A program made the position numbers and the translations under genes. The notes beneath the pieces are model-generated. The model was not told the origin of the DNA. It made no database searches and was given only the letters and a program-made list of their open reading frames with translations. DNA of 30,155 nt from JASEHD01 sp964471945 (GTDB taxonomy: Bacteria; Bacteroidota; Ignavibacteria; UBA10030; SZUA-254). Location of the stretch: contig CAYYIJ010000019.1 of assembly GCA_964471945.1 (NCBI GenBank), positions 1-30,155 on the forward strand, in the 5' to 3' direction. Positions 1-7,612 of this stretch are shown here, piece after piece; the first letter of the stretch is position 1, and each line of letters opens with the position of its first letter.

Positions 1-207
1 CAAGAAACAAGATTGAACATTTTGTGTGGCAGGAATTGGTGAAGTAGTTTCTCCACTACTCCCTCACTCCATTTTTCCTTATTCCTGATTTCTAACATAC
101 TCAACTACTTTGTACTCAAATACTCTGTCACTTTACATTCTCACCAATTGTTTATCTCATCGTTGCTAACCACCACCCCTAACCTTCCATTTCGATTTTT
201 CAAAATA
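1..207. other. AT-rich stretch without a recognisable gene
   Basis: No convincing gene is seen upstream of the hip promoter. A short open frame entering from the left edge ends at TAG 45-47 and could be the last residues of an upstream plus-strand gene, but 14 codons are too few to judge. Just after it, a short inverted repeat (agtag / ctact around 45-62) could form a weak hairpin; it lacks a T-run, so it is not called a terminator. Confidence 0.3.
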
Positions 208-337
208 TTCCCGTTATAGCAGTAAAAATATTGGATTGCAACTAATTTTTCCCGCTATAACAATATTATACTTGACAAATTACTGTCAAAGCAGTATATT
301 GGATGCAATAAAATAATAATTACTGTTTAAGCGGTAA
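208..337 (+). promoter_or_regulatory. Four operator-like 18-bp sites upstream of hipB
   Basis: Four related sites lie at 208-225, 249-266, 280-297 and 320-337. Sites 3 and 4 are near-palindromes with half-sites TTACTG and C(A/G)GTAA around a 6-bp centre; in site 3 the inner TACTG/CAGTA arms pair perfectly. Site 1 (TTCCCG...CAGTAA) is a weaker palindrome, and site 2 keeps mainly the left half. Start-to-start spacings are 41, 31 and 40 bp, close to whole helical turns, so the sites would lie on one face of the DNA. Site 3 sits between the -35 and -10 boxes and site 4 ends three bases before the hipB start codon. HipB proteins are known to repress their own operon by binding inverted repeats; assigning these sites to this HipB is inference. 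Confidence 0.72.
272..300 (+). promoter_or_regulatory. Sigma-70-type promoter of the hip operon
   Basis: A perfect -35 box TTGACA at 272-277 is followed by a 17-base spacer and a -10 box TATATT at 295-300, predicting transcription to start near 307 and a leader of about 34 bases. The third operator-like site (280-297) fills the spacer and enters the -10 box, as expected for autorepression by HipB. No clear Shine-Dalgarno sequence precedes hipB; the fourth site occupies that place. Confidence 0.75.
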
Positions 338-340
338 AAT

Positions 341-586
341 ATGAATAAAAGCCAAAATATTGCACAAGTATTAAAATATCACAGGAAGAGAGCGGGACTC
401 AGTCAACAAGAACTTGCAAAATTAGCTGGGGTTGGAAAAACAGCAGTGTTTGATCTTGAGAAGGGGAAGGAAACAATTCAACTCGACACGCTTCATAAAA
501 TTTTGCTTGTGCTGAACATCGGCATCAAGCTGGAAAGTCCGATAATGGATGATTACGAACGCGAGGTAAACCATGCGGCGAGCTAA
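341..586 (+). CDS. hipB: HipB-type antitoxin, XRE-family repressor
   Basis: This 81-residue protein is a compact helix-turn-helix of the Cro/CI (XRE) family: the segment from about residue 18 to 62 has the typical pattern GLSQQELAKLAGVGKTAVFD followed by LEKGKETIQLDTLHKIL. Length fits HipB (about 70-90 residues). In HipBA and HipBST systems this protein dimerises, binds operators and represses the operon, and it takes part in neutralising the kinase. It overlaps the next gene (HipS) by 14 bases, suggesting translational coupling. The upstream array of palindromes supports an autoregulatory role. Family assignment is firm; whether it neutralises HipT directly or only through HipS cannot be read from sequence. 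Confidence 0.9.
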   Translation: MNKSQNIAQVLKYHRKRAGLSQQELAKLAGVGKTAVFDLEKGKETIQLDTLHKILLVLNIGIKLESPIMDDYEREVNHAAS

Positions 587-884
587 AGTATTTGTGAATG
601 GAATCGAAGCAGGAATATTAGAGGAACATGAGAAGGGAAAGAAATATGTTTTCCAATATCTCGATGACTACAAAGGAAATCCCGTTTCGTTAACAATGCC
701 GGTTAGTTTGCACACGATCGAGTTTGACAAATTTCCACCGTTCTTCGATGGCGTTCTTCCCGAAGGTGTTATGCTGGATGGTTTGCTTCGTCAGAGGAAG
801 ATTGATAAAGATGATCTCTTCAGTCAGCTTGTTGCCGTTGGAAAAGACCTCGTTGGTGCAGTAACAATGGAGGAAATCCTATGA
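573..884 (+). CDS. hipS: HipS, free-standing HipA N-terminal subdomain
   Basis: The 103 residues match the N-terminal subdomain of HipA-type kinases (Couple_hipA): an early VFVNGIEAG strand pair, a central SLTMPVSL motif, the FFDGVLPEG loop near residues 57-65 and a closing LVAVGKDLVGAV segment. In classical HipA this domain is fused to the kinase; here it ends and the kinase begins as a separate gene. That matches the tripartite HipBST organisation of enteropathogenic E. coli, where HipS is the antitoxin of HipT. The ATG at 573 has a GAGG sequence about seven bases upstream and lies inside the end of hipB; its TGA overlaps the HipT start as ATGA. A recent frameshift of a single hipA is an alternative, but the tidy overlap and good ribosome binding site of the next gene argue for a real split gene. 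Confidence 0.85.
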   Translation: MRRAKVFVNGIEAGILEEHEKGKKYVFQYLDDYKGNPVSLTMPVSLHTIEFDKFPPFFDGVLPEGVMLDGLLRQRKIDKDDLFSQLVAVGKDLVGAVTMEEIL

Positions 885-1810
885 GCCGTTGCCCAATTAC
901 TTATAATGAAATCAAAACTGGAGGACGTTACTCATCAGAAGGTTTGAAAAATTTATCGAGGCAATTGAAGGACCTCAAGGACTTGCCATACTCTGCCGAA
1001 GAGCAGCGTCAGGAAGCTATTGCACGTGCAGCAAAAATGTCGATACAAGGTGTACAGCCGAAGCTCAGTGCTCGCCTAAATGTAGCACAACAAGTCTTTG
1101 AAGTGGTTGATACAGGCGGAGAGTACATTCTAAAACCTCAAACACATTTTCCAGAGGTACCGCAGAACGAAGACCTCACGATGCGGCTTGCAGATGAATG
1201 GGGCATCGAAGTACCACTACACGGATTGGTATATTCAAAAGACGGCTCGCTTACATATTTTGTAAAACGATTCGACCGCGATGGCAAAAAAGGTAAACTT
1301 TCGCTCGAAGATTTTGCTCAACTGTTAGGGAAAACCCGCGATACCAAGTACGACTCGAGCATGGAACAGGTAGTTACAGTCTTAGATAAATATTGTACAT
1401 TTCCAGTGATTGAAAAACGAAAACTATTTCGCCTCACACTATTCAATTACTTAGTTGGCAATGAAGATATGCATTTGAAAAATTTTTCTCTCCTCCGAAG
1501 AGACGGGATAATTGAACTTTCTCCAGCATACGATTTAGTAAATACAACGATTGCTCTTAAAAATGTTACAGAAGAATTTGCACTGCCACTTGGATGTAAA
1601 AAAAGTAATCTCAACAGATCATTGCTTATAGAATACTTTGGAAATGAGCGACTTGGACTATCGAAATCAGTTCTTCAGGATGTTCTTTTTGATTTGTCTG
1701 ACGCTTTTCCGGTTTGGGAAGATTTGATTGGAAAGAGTTTTTTGTCTAGCACAATGAAAGAAAAGTACATCAATATCTTATCTAAACGTCGAAAGGCGAT
1801 AGGAATATAA
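881..1810 (+). CDS. hipT: HipT-type serine/threonine kinase toxin
   Basis: This 309-residue protein is the kinase core of the HipA family without its N-terminal subdomain. Visible elements are the glycine-rich/autophosphorylation loop SIQGVQPK at residues 54-61, a lysine in YILKPQ (K85) for ATP, the catalytic GNEDMHLKNFSLL segment (D196, N201) and the metal-binding AYDLVNT (D218). HipT of E. coli phosphorylates tryptophanyl-tRNA synthetase and has two serines in the loop; here the first is kept (S54) and the second position is Q56, so regulation by autophosphorylation may differ. GGAGG at 869-873 is a strong ribosome binding site for the ATG at 881, which overlaps the hipS stop by four bases. 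The target cannot be told from sequence. No clear terminator follows. Confidence 0.88.
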   Translation: MSRCPITYNEIKTGGRYSSEGLKNLSRQLKDLKDLPYSAEEQRQEAIARAAKMSIQGVQPKLSARLNVAQQVFEVVDTGGEYILKPQTHFPEVPQNEDLTMRLADEWGIEVPLHGLVYSKDGSLTYFVKRFDRDGKKGKLSLEDFAQLLGKTRDTKYDSSMEQVVTVLDKYCTFPVIEKRKLFRLTLFNYLVGNEDMHLKNFSLLRRDGIIELSPAYDLVNTTIALKNVTEEFALPLGCKKSNLNRSLLIEYFGNERLGLSKSVLQDVLFDLSDAFPVWEDLIGKSFLSSTMKEKYINILSKRRKAIGI

Positions 1811-2052
1811 TTTCTCCGTAACCGTATCCTTTTCTTGTGTGTTTAAAATCTAAAAAACAAAAGCCAAACTAGAATAAATATCGGAACCGAATACTTGCTA
1901 TGTATCCACCGATCCTTGGTACTTTTGCACTTGAACGCTTAAAACTATTTTACTTCTCCCAAATTTTATTTTGTTTGTTAGTGCTAATCGTTTACACTTT
2001 CATTATCTAAATGTGTTTTCTTAAAATCCAACAAGCTATCAAATAGATACTT

Positions 2053-2259
2053 TTACACTGGTACTTTTAATTGATCATAGAGAAATTCAGGTGATAAATC
2101 TGCACCATTCTCCCACACATATACTTTCTTGAATTGATTGACATCTTTTAGTTGTTCAAACATCGGTCCCCATAACTCATTCCTTAAATTTACTTCACCT
2201 TCAGTACCATCATGAAATTTCAACCAGATGATATAATTAGATACGTATTTTACTTCAAT
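2053..2259 (-). pseudogene. DUF2442 protein remnant
   Basis: Read on the minus strand, this frame gives about 68 residues with the DUF2442 pattern: IEVKYVSNY, LKFHDGTEGEVNL, a FEQLKD segment and the diagnostic WENGADLSPEFLYDQL end. No ATG, GTG or TTG starts the frame; upstream in the same frame is a TAG, and the expected N-terminal methionine region runs into the end of the DUF4160 remnant, as if a small deletion had joined the two. After the TAA at 2053-2055 the same frame stays open for 22 more codons to TAG at 1984-1986. DUF2442 and DUF4160 genes often sit side by side, and have been suggested to act as a pair; their function is unknown to me. Called a pseudogene because a start is missing. 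Confidence 0.65.
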
Positions 2260-2461
2260 CTTCGAGCAATTCCGATTTGTATAATGATCGCCATTCTAAA
2301 ACATGAAAAAGAGCGCGCGGTGGGAATTCACCATTTGTCATACCTGTCTCAATCTCAACGATCATTTCATACTCACCATATTTAGCATGAAAATGAGGAG
2401 GAGTATGATCTCGTTAAAACATTGCTATTATAATACCAAGAAACCGACTAATTTCTGGCAT
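2255..2461 (-). pseudogene. DUF4160 gene broken by a nonsense codon
   Basis: From ATG at 2461 the minus strand reads MPEISRFLGIIIAMF, then TAA at codon 16 (2414-2416), then RDHTPPHFHAKYGEYE and later GEFPPRALFHVLEW, ending at TGA 2255-2257. This is the full DUF4160 signature (MPxISRFxG, the RDHxPPHFHA metal-like motif, the P-R-A-L helix). The stop replaces the tyrosine normally found in M(Y/F)YRDH, one base away from a TAT or TAC codon. The C-terminus is also short, ending a few residues after SELLE where the family usually continues with a tryptophan-containing tail. It overlaps the DUF2442 remnant by five bases. A plus-strand reading frame across this stretch is only its shadow. Confidence 0.75.
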
Positions 2462-2578
2462 TTATTTAATATCATCAAACAATGTTGGAACACCGAGGTT
2501 GTCTGTAAATCGGACAATCGCGATACTAAGTAGAATCAAGAACGATTCCGTTAGTAAAATTAAATCAAGCGAGAGCAT
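2462..2578 (-). CDS. Possible 38-residue ORF with one hydrophobic helix
   Basis: An ATG at 2578 opens a 38-codon frame whose TAA directly abuts the DUF4160 start codon (TAAATG). The N-terminal two thirds are hydrophobic (LDLILLTESFLILLSIAIV) and the end is polar (TDNLGVPTLFDDIK). Abutting the next gene hints at a real gene or gene end, but there is no family match, no obvious ribosome binding site and the neighbours are pseudogenes. It may be a remnant of a longer gene or chance. Confidence 0.2.
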   Translation of the reverse strand: MLSLDLILLTESFLILLSIAIVRFTDNLGVPTLFDDIK

Positions 2579-2600
2579 AATTTCACAATTATTTTAAATA

Positions 2601-2644
2601 GCAGATAATTGGATTGTTGGGGTGATGGATATCTGCAATCCAAT
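2601..2644. other. Interleaved complementary segments, possible pseudoknot
   Basis: Four abutting segments are arranged A-B-loop-A'-B': gcagata (2601-2607), attggatt (2608-2615), tatctgc (2630-2636) and aatccaat (2637-2644). A pairs with A' and B with B', so the two helices interleave rather than nest, which is the topology of an H-type pseudoknot, or alternatively two mutually exclusive hairpins. It lies in the 3' region just after the stop of the last antiporter gene. No T-run follows on either strand, so it is not a standard intrinsic terminator. Confidence 0.5.
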
Positions 2645-2666
2645 GGTTAATGGTAGAATGCAAATT

Positions 2667-4397
2667 TTATTTCAAATACCAAAATCCAACAATTCCGATA
2701 AATACCATACACAACAAAATCACAATTATTATCACTTGAGTTGAAGATCGTTGGTGATCGGGATTGTATGTATCATTTTTCAAATTATGGTTGAATATCC
2801 GCATCGGATTTTGAGCTGTCCAAGTTAATAATTTTACAATATTAAACATCATCTTATCCGTTCGAGAGAATAAATTATCAACAGGAACTATGACAAAGTT
2901 CCACGCTGGTTTAGCCAACCGACGATAAAACCAATCTGTGTCGAGTGTAATTACTGATTCACCACCAGCTATTCTTCTCATTAACCAAAAACCAACGAAA
3001 GTGAATATCAATAGTTGGACACTTTCTACAAGATGATATAGTGTATATGGTTCATACTGAAGTGGGAATGGCAGATAACGATATAATAACGATGGCGCCA
3101 CGCCAAACATAAAACAAAGTCCTGCCGCTAAAGCCATACCAATGGGCATGTTCAATGGCGGTTTTGTTGAGTTCACAACTTTCTTTTCACCAAACCAAGT
3201 GAACCCTGGGATTTTCAAACCAAGACAAAAGAATGTTCCAATACTTGCAAGGTTAAGAAGTAAAACCGCTGCATCTAAATGCGATTCGGCCGCCGCGCTT
3301 ACGATGATAGATTTACTTATGAAACCATTGAACAACGGAAATCCTGAAATCGAAAATGCACCAATCATATAAAGCCAGAATGTTAAACGCTGCGAGTGTA
3401 TTAGCCCTCCTAATTCAGTCAGCTTTGATTTACCGGTTGTTTGCAGAACAACACCCGCACCCATAAAGAGCAGTGCTTTATACAAGATATGACTAAAAGC
3501 ATGAGCTGTTGTTCCATTCAAAGCCATCACCGTACCAATACCCACTCCTGCTACCATATAACCTACCTGACTAATAATGTGATAAGCAAGAATCTCTCTA
3601 ATATCGTTGGCAAGAACAGCAAACACAACACCGTATAACGCCATCACAACACCGAACCAAAGCAGAACTTCCCACCCTGCAAACATACGAACAAGAACAT
3701 ACACTGCCGCTTTTGTTGTGAATGCACTAAGAAATACTGCCCCAGTTATTGTTGCTTTCGGATACGCATCAGCAAGCCATGCATGGAGTGGTGGAACTGC
3801 TGCGTTTAAACATACACCTATCAACATCAACCAAGAAGCAAGTGAATAGTTTTGAGGTAATTGTGTAATAAAAATTGAATTTGTTTGCTCAATATGAAGA
3901 AGAATACCAGCTAATAATACACTTCCTCCAAATAAATGAACTATCAGATACCTCATCCCAGCTTTATCAGATTCTTTTGTTTTCCTTGCCCAAACAAGAT
4001 ACGAAGACGAAAGGGCTGATAACTCCCAATAGATAAATAAAGTTATGAAATCCCCGGCGAAAGTTATGCCTAAAGCAGAACCAGCATAAAGCATTGCGGC
4101 AATCTGTTGTCTCACATCTTTTAGATGAAACGAGTAAATTCCACCTATTAAAGCAATTAGGGTAAAAATAGCACCAAATACCCGACTGAGTGCATCCGAC
4201 TGGGTTAAAACGAGAGTATGACGCAAAAATGGTATATAATGGAATGAACCAAATGGAAAATTCCACAAAATTACAAGTGTTGAGAGTGAAACAAGTAAAA
4301 CCCATAAAGAGCGAACCGACTTAGGCATTACTGGTAAGATCAGTGCACCGACAATCATCACAAATGCTGGCGGAATATGCAGCTCAAAGGGTATCAT
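2667..4397 (-). CDS. Third MrpD-like antiporter subunit (NuoL/M/N fold)
   Basis: This is a polytopic membrane protein of the proton-conducting Nuo/Mrp antiporter family, 576 residues when started at 4397. That ATG is chosen because AAGGAGG lies about seven bases upstream; a longer frame beginning at 4454 would overlap the preceding gene deeply. Family landmarks: the TM5 glutamate in YWELSAL (E125), PPLHAWLADAYPKAT after it, and the TM8-type lysine in FTTKAAVYVLVR (K229). The lysine normally found in TM7 just before PxHxW is replaced by asparagine (CLNAAVPPLHAW, N198), a feature of this subclass as I recall it. A soluble-looking loop with LDTDWFYRR and a C-terminal helix extend it beyond a standard MrpD. 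It is the last gene of the antiporter run and probably contributes to, or caps, the Na+/H+ translocating module. Confidence 0.85.
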   Translation of the reverse strand: MIPFELHIPPAFVMIVGALILPVMPKSVRSLWVLLVSLSTLVILWNFPFGSFHYIPFLRHTLVLTQSDALSRVFGAIFTLIALIGGIYSFHLKDVRQQIAAMLYAGSALGITFAGDFITLFIYWELSALSSSYLVWARKTKESDKAGMRYLIVHLFGGSVLLAGILLHIEQTNSIFITQLPQNYSLASWLMLIGVCLNAAVPPLHAWLADAYPKATITGAVFLSAFTTKAAVYVLVRMFAGWEVLLWFGVVMALYGVVFAVLANDIREILAYHIISQVGYMVAGVGIGTVMALNGTTAHAFSHILYKALLFMGAGVVLQTTGKSKLTELGGLIHSQRLTFWLYMIGAFSISGFPLFNGFISKSIIVSAAAESHLDAAVLLLNLASIGTFFCLGLKIPGFTWFGEKKVVNSTKPPLNMPIGMALAAGLCFMFGVAPSLLYRYLPFPLQYEPYTLYHLVESVQLLIFTFVGFWLMRRIAGGESVITLDTDWFYRRLAKPAWNFVIVPVDNLFSRTDKMMFNIVKLLTWTAQNPMRIFNHNLKNDTYNPDHQRSSTQVIIIVILLCMVFIGIVGFWYLK

Positions 4398-4608
4398 AAT
4401 AATCCTCCTTCTTTTGAAGGAACATTTTTCCGAGAGCTTTTGAGAATAATACAATCACCATACATCCAATAAAACCAAATAAAATATAAAACAATGGTAT
4501 AACACTCCACCAATGCGTCACATGATCAGTTCCCCATACCATAGTTAACTCAACTACAATGGAGATGATGGTTAGAACACCTAGTGTTATCCACTGCCAA
4601 TGTTTCAT
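4384..4608 (-). CDS. Small two-helix membrane protein of the antiporter cluster
   Basis: The 74-residue product has two hydrophobic helices, about residues 8-26 and 34-56, followed by a charged C-terminus (LQKKEDYYDTL). I do not recognise a family. The ATG at 4608 overlaps the stop of the preceding MrpD-like gene by one base (TGATG), and its own stop lies 14 bases inside the next antiporter gene, so it is embedded in the operon and translationally coupled on both sides. A TTG three bases upstream is an alternative start. By position it is likely a small accessory subunit of the antiporter complex; that is inference. Confidence 0.72.
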   Translation of the reverse strand: MKHWQWITLGVLTIISIVVELTMVWGTDHVTHWWSVIPLFYILFGFIGCMVIVLFSKALGKMFLQKKEDYYDTL

Positions 4609-6104
4609 CAATAAATTCCTCCCAAAATGTTTTTAGCGACTGTAGTAGCGAAATCAAAAAGTCGTAACCACAAATTCGGGGCAAGACCGAAAACGATAGA
4701 AAGAATTGCGGTGATAACGAGTGGGACAACCATAAACAAATTCGTTTCACCTTTCACTATTAAATTGTTTGATTCTTTGAAATACGCTCGCACTATGATT
4801 GGAAAGAGATAAGCAGCATTCAACAAACCGCTGACCAATAAAATTACAAGTGCAAAATAATAGTGTGAATCTATTGCACCGGCACCAATATAGAATTTAC
4901 TAATGAAACCATTTACGGGCGGTATGCCAGCTAATCCAATTGTACCGATTGAAAAAGCTGCCATAGTCCAAGGCATAACTTTTGCAATTCCATTTAACTC
5001 ACTAACATTTTCTTTGTGCAAATTTACGTAAATTGCACCGGCACAAAAGAAAAGAGTTATCTTCATTGTTGCATGAGCAGCCAAGTGCATAACACCGCCA
5101 GTAACACCATCGGGTGATAATAATGCAACACCTAAGACAATGTAAGAGAGATGACCGATTGTTGAGTATGCGAGCCGGCGTTTGAGGTTGTCTTCTCTTA
5201 ATGCTAATAACGATGCAATAATAATAGTACAACCAGCGAGCACAAAGAGAATATTATTTAATCCATAATCCTTCATCATATCGGGACCAAAGATAAAACC
5301 AACAACACGGACAACACCGAAGACACCTGATTTTACAACAGCAACTGCATGAAGCAACGCGCTCACTGGTGTTGGTGCTGCCATAGCCGTTGGAAGCCAG
5401 CTATGCAGTGGCATTATCCCAGCTTTGACTCCAACGCCTGCCATGAAAAGAAGAAATAATAATCTAACTGTTTCTGAAGATAAATGGACAGAATTGAACA
5501 AGCCCCCAGATTCGAAATCAAGTGTCCCTGTCAGATTGTACGTCCATGCTATTGCTGCTAAAAGTAATATTCCAGCACTTATTGTGTACACTAAATATTT
5601 TCTTCCTGCTCTGATTGCTTCGGGTGTTTCTTTGTGAATGACTAAGGGATAAGTTGCAATCGTAAGCATCTCATAAAAAACAATAAATGTTAAAAGATTT
5701 GCGGCGAAGGCAACTCCAATAGTTGAAGACAAACAAACTGCAAAGCTTGCAAAGTATCGAGTTTGCTTATGTTCCTTTAATCCTCTCACATAACCAATCG
5801 AGTATAATGATGTGAGAATCCATAAACCCGAAGCGACTAATGCAAAATAAACACCAAAAGCATCCGCCCGAAGTGAAAGTGAGATGTTGGGAGATATCTT
5901 AAAAAATGTAAACTCTTCAACATGATTATTAAGAGCATTTGGGACGAGTGAGAAAACTAATAAAAATTTAATAACCGATGCAGCCAGTGTCCAAAATTCT
6001 CTCAGATTCGGAAGCCGTGAACTGAAAAGGATAAGAGGAACGGCTATCAGCGATACGATGACTGCAAAGAATGGAACAGCAGATGTGTGTGGGTCAATCG
6101 GCAT
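4608..6104 (-). CDS. Second MrpD-like antiporter subunit
   Basis: A 498-residue multi-helix membrane protein of the NuoL/M/N-MrpA/D family. It keeps the coupling residues: TM5 glutamate in FYEMLTIATYPLV (E145), TM7 lysine in GVKAGIMPLHSWLP (K227), then AMAAPTPVSALLHAVAVVKSG with the TM8 lysine. The sequence is closest in style to antiporter subunits of Mrp/Mbh/Mbx clusters rather than NuoN, but it could serve as the missing NuoN-like subunit, since no nuoN follows nuoM here. Its ATG overlaps the preceding gene's TGA by one base. It would sit in the cytoplasmic membrane and translocate protons or exchange them for sodium as part of a multi-subunit complex. Confidence 0.88.
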   Translation of the reverse strand: MPIDPHTSAVPFFAVIVSLIAVPLILFSSRLPNLREFWTLAASVIKFLLVFSLVPNALNNHVEEFTFFKISPNISLSLRADAFGVYFALVASGLWILTSLYSIGYVRGLKEHKQTRYFASFAVCLSSTIGVAFAANLLTFIVFYEMLTIATYPLVIHKETPEAIRAGRKYLVYTISAGILLLAAIAWTYNLTGTLDFESGGLFNSVHLSSETVRLLFLLFMAGVGVKAGIMPLHSWLPTAMAAPTPVSALLHAVAVVKSGVFGVVRVVGFIFGPDMMKDYGLNNILFVLAGCTIIIASLLALREDNLKRRLAYSTIGHLSYIVLGVALLSPDGVTGGVMHLAAHATMKITLFFCAGAIYVNLHKENVSELNGIAKVMPWTMAAFSIGTIGLAGIPPVNGFISKFYIGAGAIDSHYYFALVILLVSGLLNAAYLFPIIVRAYFKESNNLIVKGETNLFMVVPLVITAILSIVFGLAPNLWLRLFDFATTVAKNILGGIY

Positions 6105-7612
6105 CAGAGTCCGTCAGGTATTGCAATTTTAATAATGTTATCTACAATCCATGCATTCAACAATCCTAACACGATTACTGCTGCACCGAAGATTAATGTT
6201 GGAATAAGCATAGAAACTGGGGCATCTTTCAGCTTAAATTCTTTTTGGAAATATTTATCAGTTGCTATACTTTCAGATTCAATTTGTTTATGCAGATACA
6301 TTTTCTCTAAGACTCTGAAAAAATAAACGGTAGTCATCAAAGTGCTTAAAGCAATCACTACGACAAAAAACCAATTTCCAGAATCTATACTTCCTAAAAC
6401 GAGATACCATTTACTGAAAAAACCCGCAGTCGGAGGGATACCAATCATCGAAAGAGAAGCCACAGTGAACACTGCCGCAGTCCATGGCATGGCAATGCGC
6501 ATCTTATCGTTAAAATGTGAAATATCAGTTGCGCCAAATCTATATCGTATATTACCGCTTACTAAAAATAAAGCGGCTTTCATCATTGCATGATTCATAA
6601 TATGAAGCACAGCACCGATAAAGCCGAGCGGATTTGCCAAACCAATCCCCAGTCCGATGTATCCAATCTGCGCAACACTGCTGTATGCCAACATTCGCTT
6701 CAGTTCTTTCTGAGCGATAGCCATGATTGAACCGACAATGATTCCGGCTGCCGATAACCAAACTATAATCGTCGTTATCGGAAAAACATCTTCGACATAA
6801 TGCGGTTGAAATACAGTAAACAATATCCGTATGAGAACGTAAGCAGAAACTTTTGTTCCGATAGGTGCGAGATAAGCACTGCCGACAGATGGTGCATAAG
6901 TATAGGCATCGGGCAGCCAAAGGTGCATTGGGAACAACGCCATCTTCAAACCGATCCCGATTACCATCAACGCAAGCGAAACTACGAGGAGCGAATTTTC
7001 ATGAAGCATCGGAATTATTTTAGCAATATCAGCCATATTGAGCGAGCCGGTTACTAAATATAAATAACCAAGTCCCAATAAATAAAAAGAAGCGCCAATA
7101 GTTCCCAGCAAGAGATACCGAAATGCAGAAAATGTGGCACGCTTCTCACCAACTGCAACTAATGCGTATGCTGATAGCGAGGCAATTTCTAAAAAGACAT
7201 AAAGGTTGAACAGGTCACCGGTTACGACCATCCCACTTAGTCCTGCTAAATATAAAAGTGCAACCGCATGAAATTGAACCTCCTTCATCGACAACTCATC
7301 CTGAAGTGAACGGTGAGAATAAATCATAACAAAAAACCCAACACCGACAACGATAAGGACGACAAAAGATGAGAGTGAATCGATTACATACTCGATGCCA
7401 ATCGGAGGGGGCCAACCGCCCAAATGATAACTGTAACTTCCTTCGTTCAGCACGTAGATTAATGCAACAATTGCAGAGGTGAATGATATTCCAACAGCAG
7501 TCATTGCGATCGGATATGAAATGAAACGCTTCCATAATCCGAGCGGTGCAGAAATCATCGCCCCCAGCAGTAGTGAAATCGGAATCAGTGCAGGGAAGTG
7601 TTCCCAAATCAT
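6104..7612 (-). CDS. mrpD: MrpD, Na+/H+ antiporter subunit D
   Basis: This 502-residue protein is the most standard MrpD/MnhD of the three D-like genes. Landmarks are TM5 glutamate in YVFLEIASLSAYALV (E142), TM7 lysine in IGLKMALFPMHLWLPDAY (K223) and the SVGSAYLAPIGTKVSAY stretch with the TM8 lysine. It directly follows mrpC with an ATGA overlap, the usual C-D order of Mrp operons. MrpD is one of the two large proton-conducting subunits of the Mrp antiporter; the other, MrpA, is not present as a full-length gene here, and its role is probably divided between the extra D-like proteins and the MbhD/MbhE-like genes. Confidence 0.92.
   Translation of the reverse strand: MIWEHFPALIPISLLLGAMISAPLGLWKRFISYPIAMTAVGISFTSAIVALIYVLNEGSYSYHLGGWPPPIGIEYVIDSLSSFVVLIVVGVGFFVMIYSHRSLQDELSMKEVQFHAVALLYLAGLSGMVVTGDLFNLYVFLEIASLSAYALVAVGEKRATFSAFRYLLLGTIGASFYLLGLGYLYLVTGSLNMADIAKIIPMLHENSLLVVSLALMVIGIGLKMALFPMHLWLPDAYTYAPSVGSAYLAPIGTKVSAYVLIRILFTVFQPHYVEDVFPITTIIVWLSAAGIIVGSIMAIAQKELKRMLAYSSVAQIGYIGLGIGLANPLGFIGAVLHIMNHAMMKAALFLVSGNIRYRFGATDISHFNDKMRIAMPWTAAVFTVASLSMIGIPPTAGFFSKWYLVLGSIDSGNWFFVVVIALSTLMTTVYFFRVLEKMYLHKQIESESIATDKYFQKEFKLKDAPVSMLIPTLIFGAAVIVLGLLNAWIVDNIIKIAIPDGL

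Noticed and set aside
2303..2533. A 76-codon plus-strand reading frame
   Set aside because: It lies antisense to the DUF4160 remnant, has no ribosome binding site, and its protein has an unnatural composition; the minus strand carries the recognisable family.
3967..4305. Cysteine- and tyrosine-rich minus-strand frames inside the antiporter genes (also 6552-6920 and 7296-7607)
   Set aside because: They are out-of-frame shadows of antiporter subunits whose own frames show clear conserved motifs.
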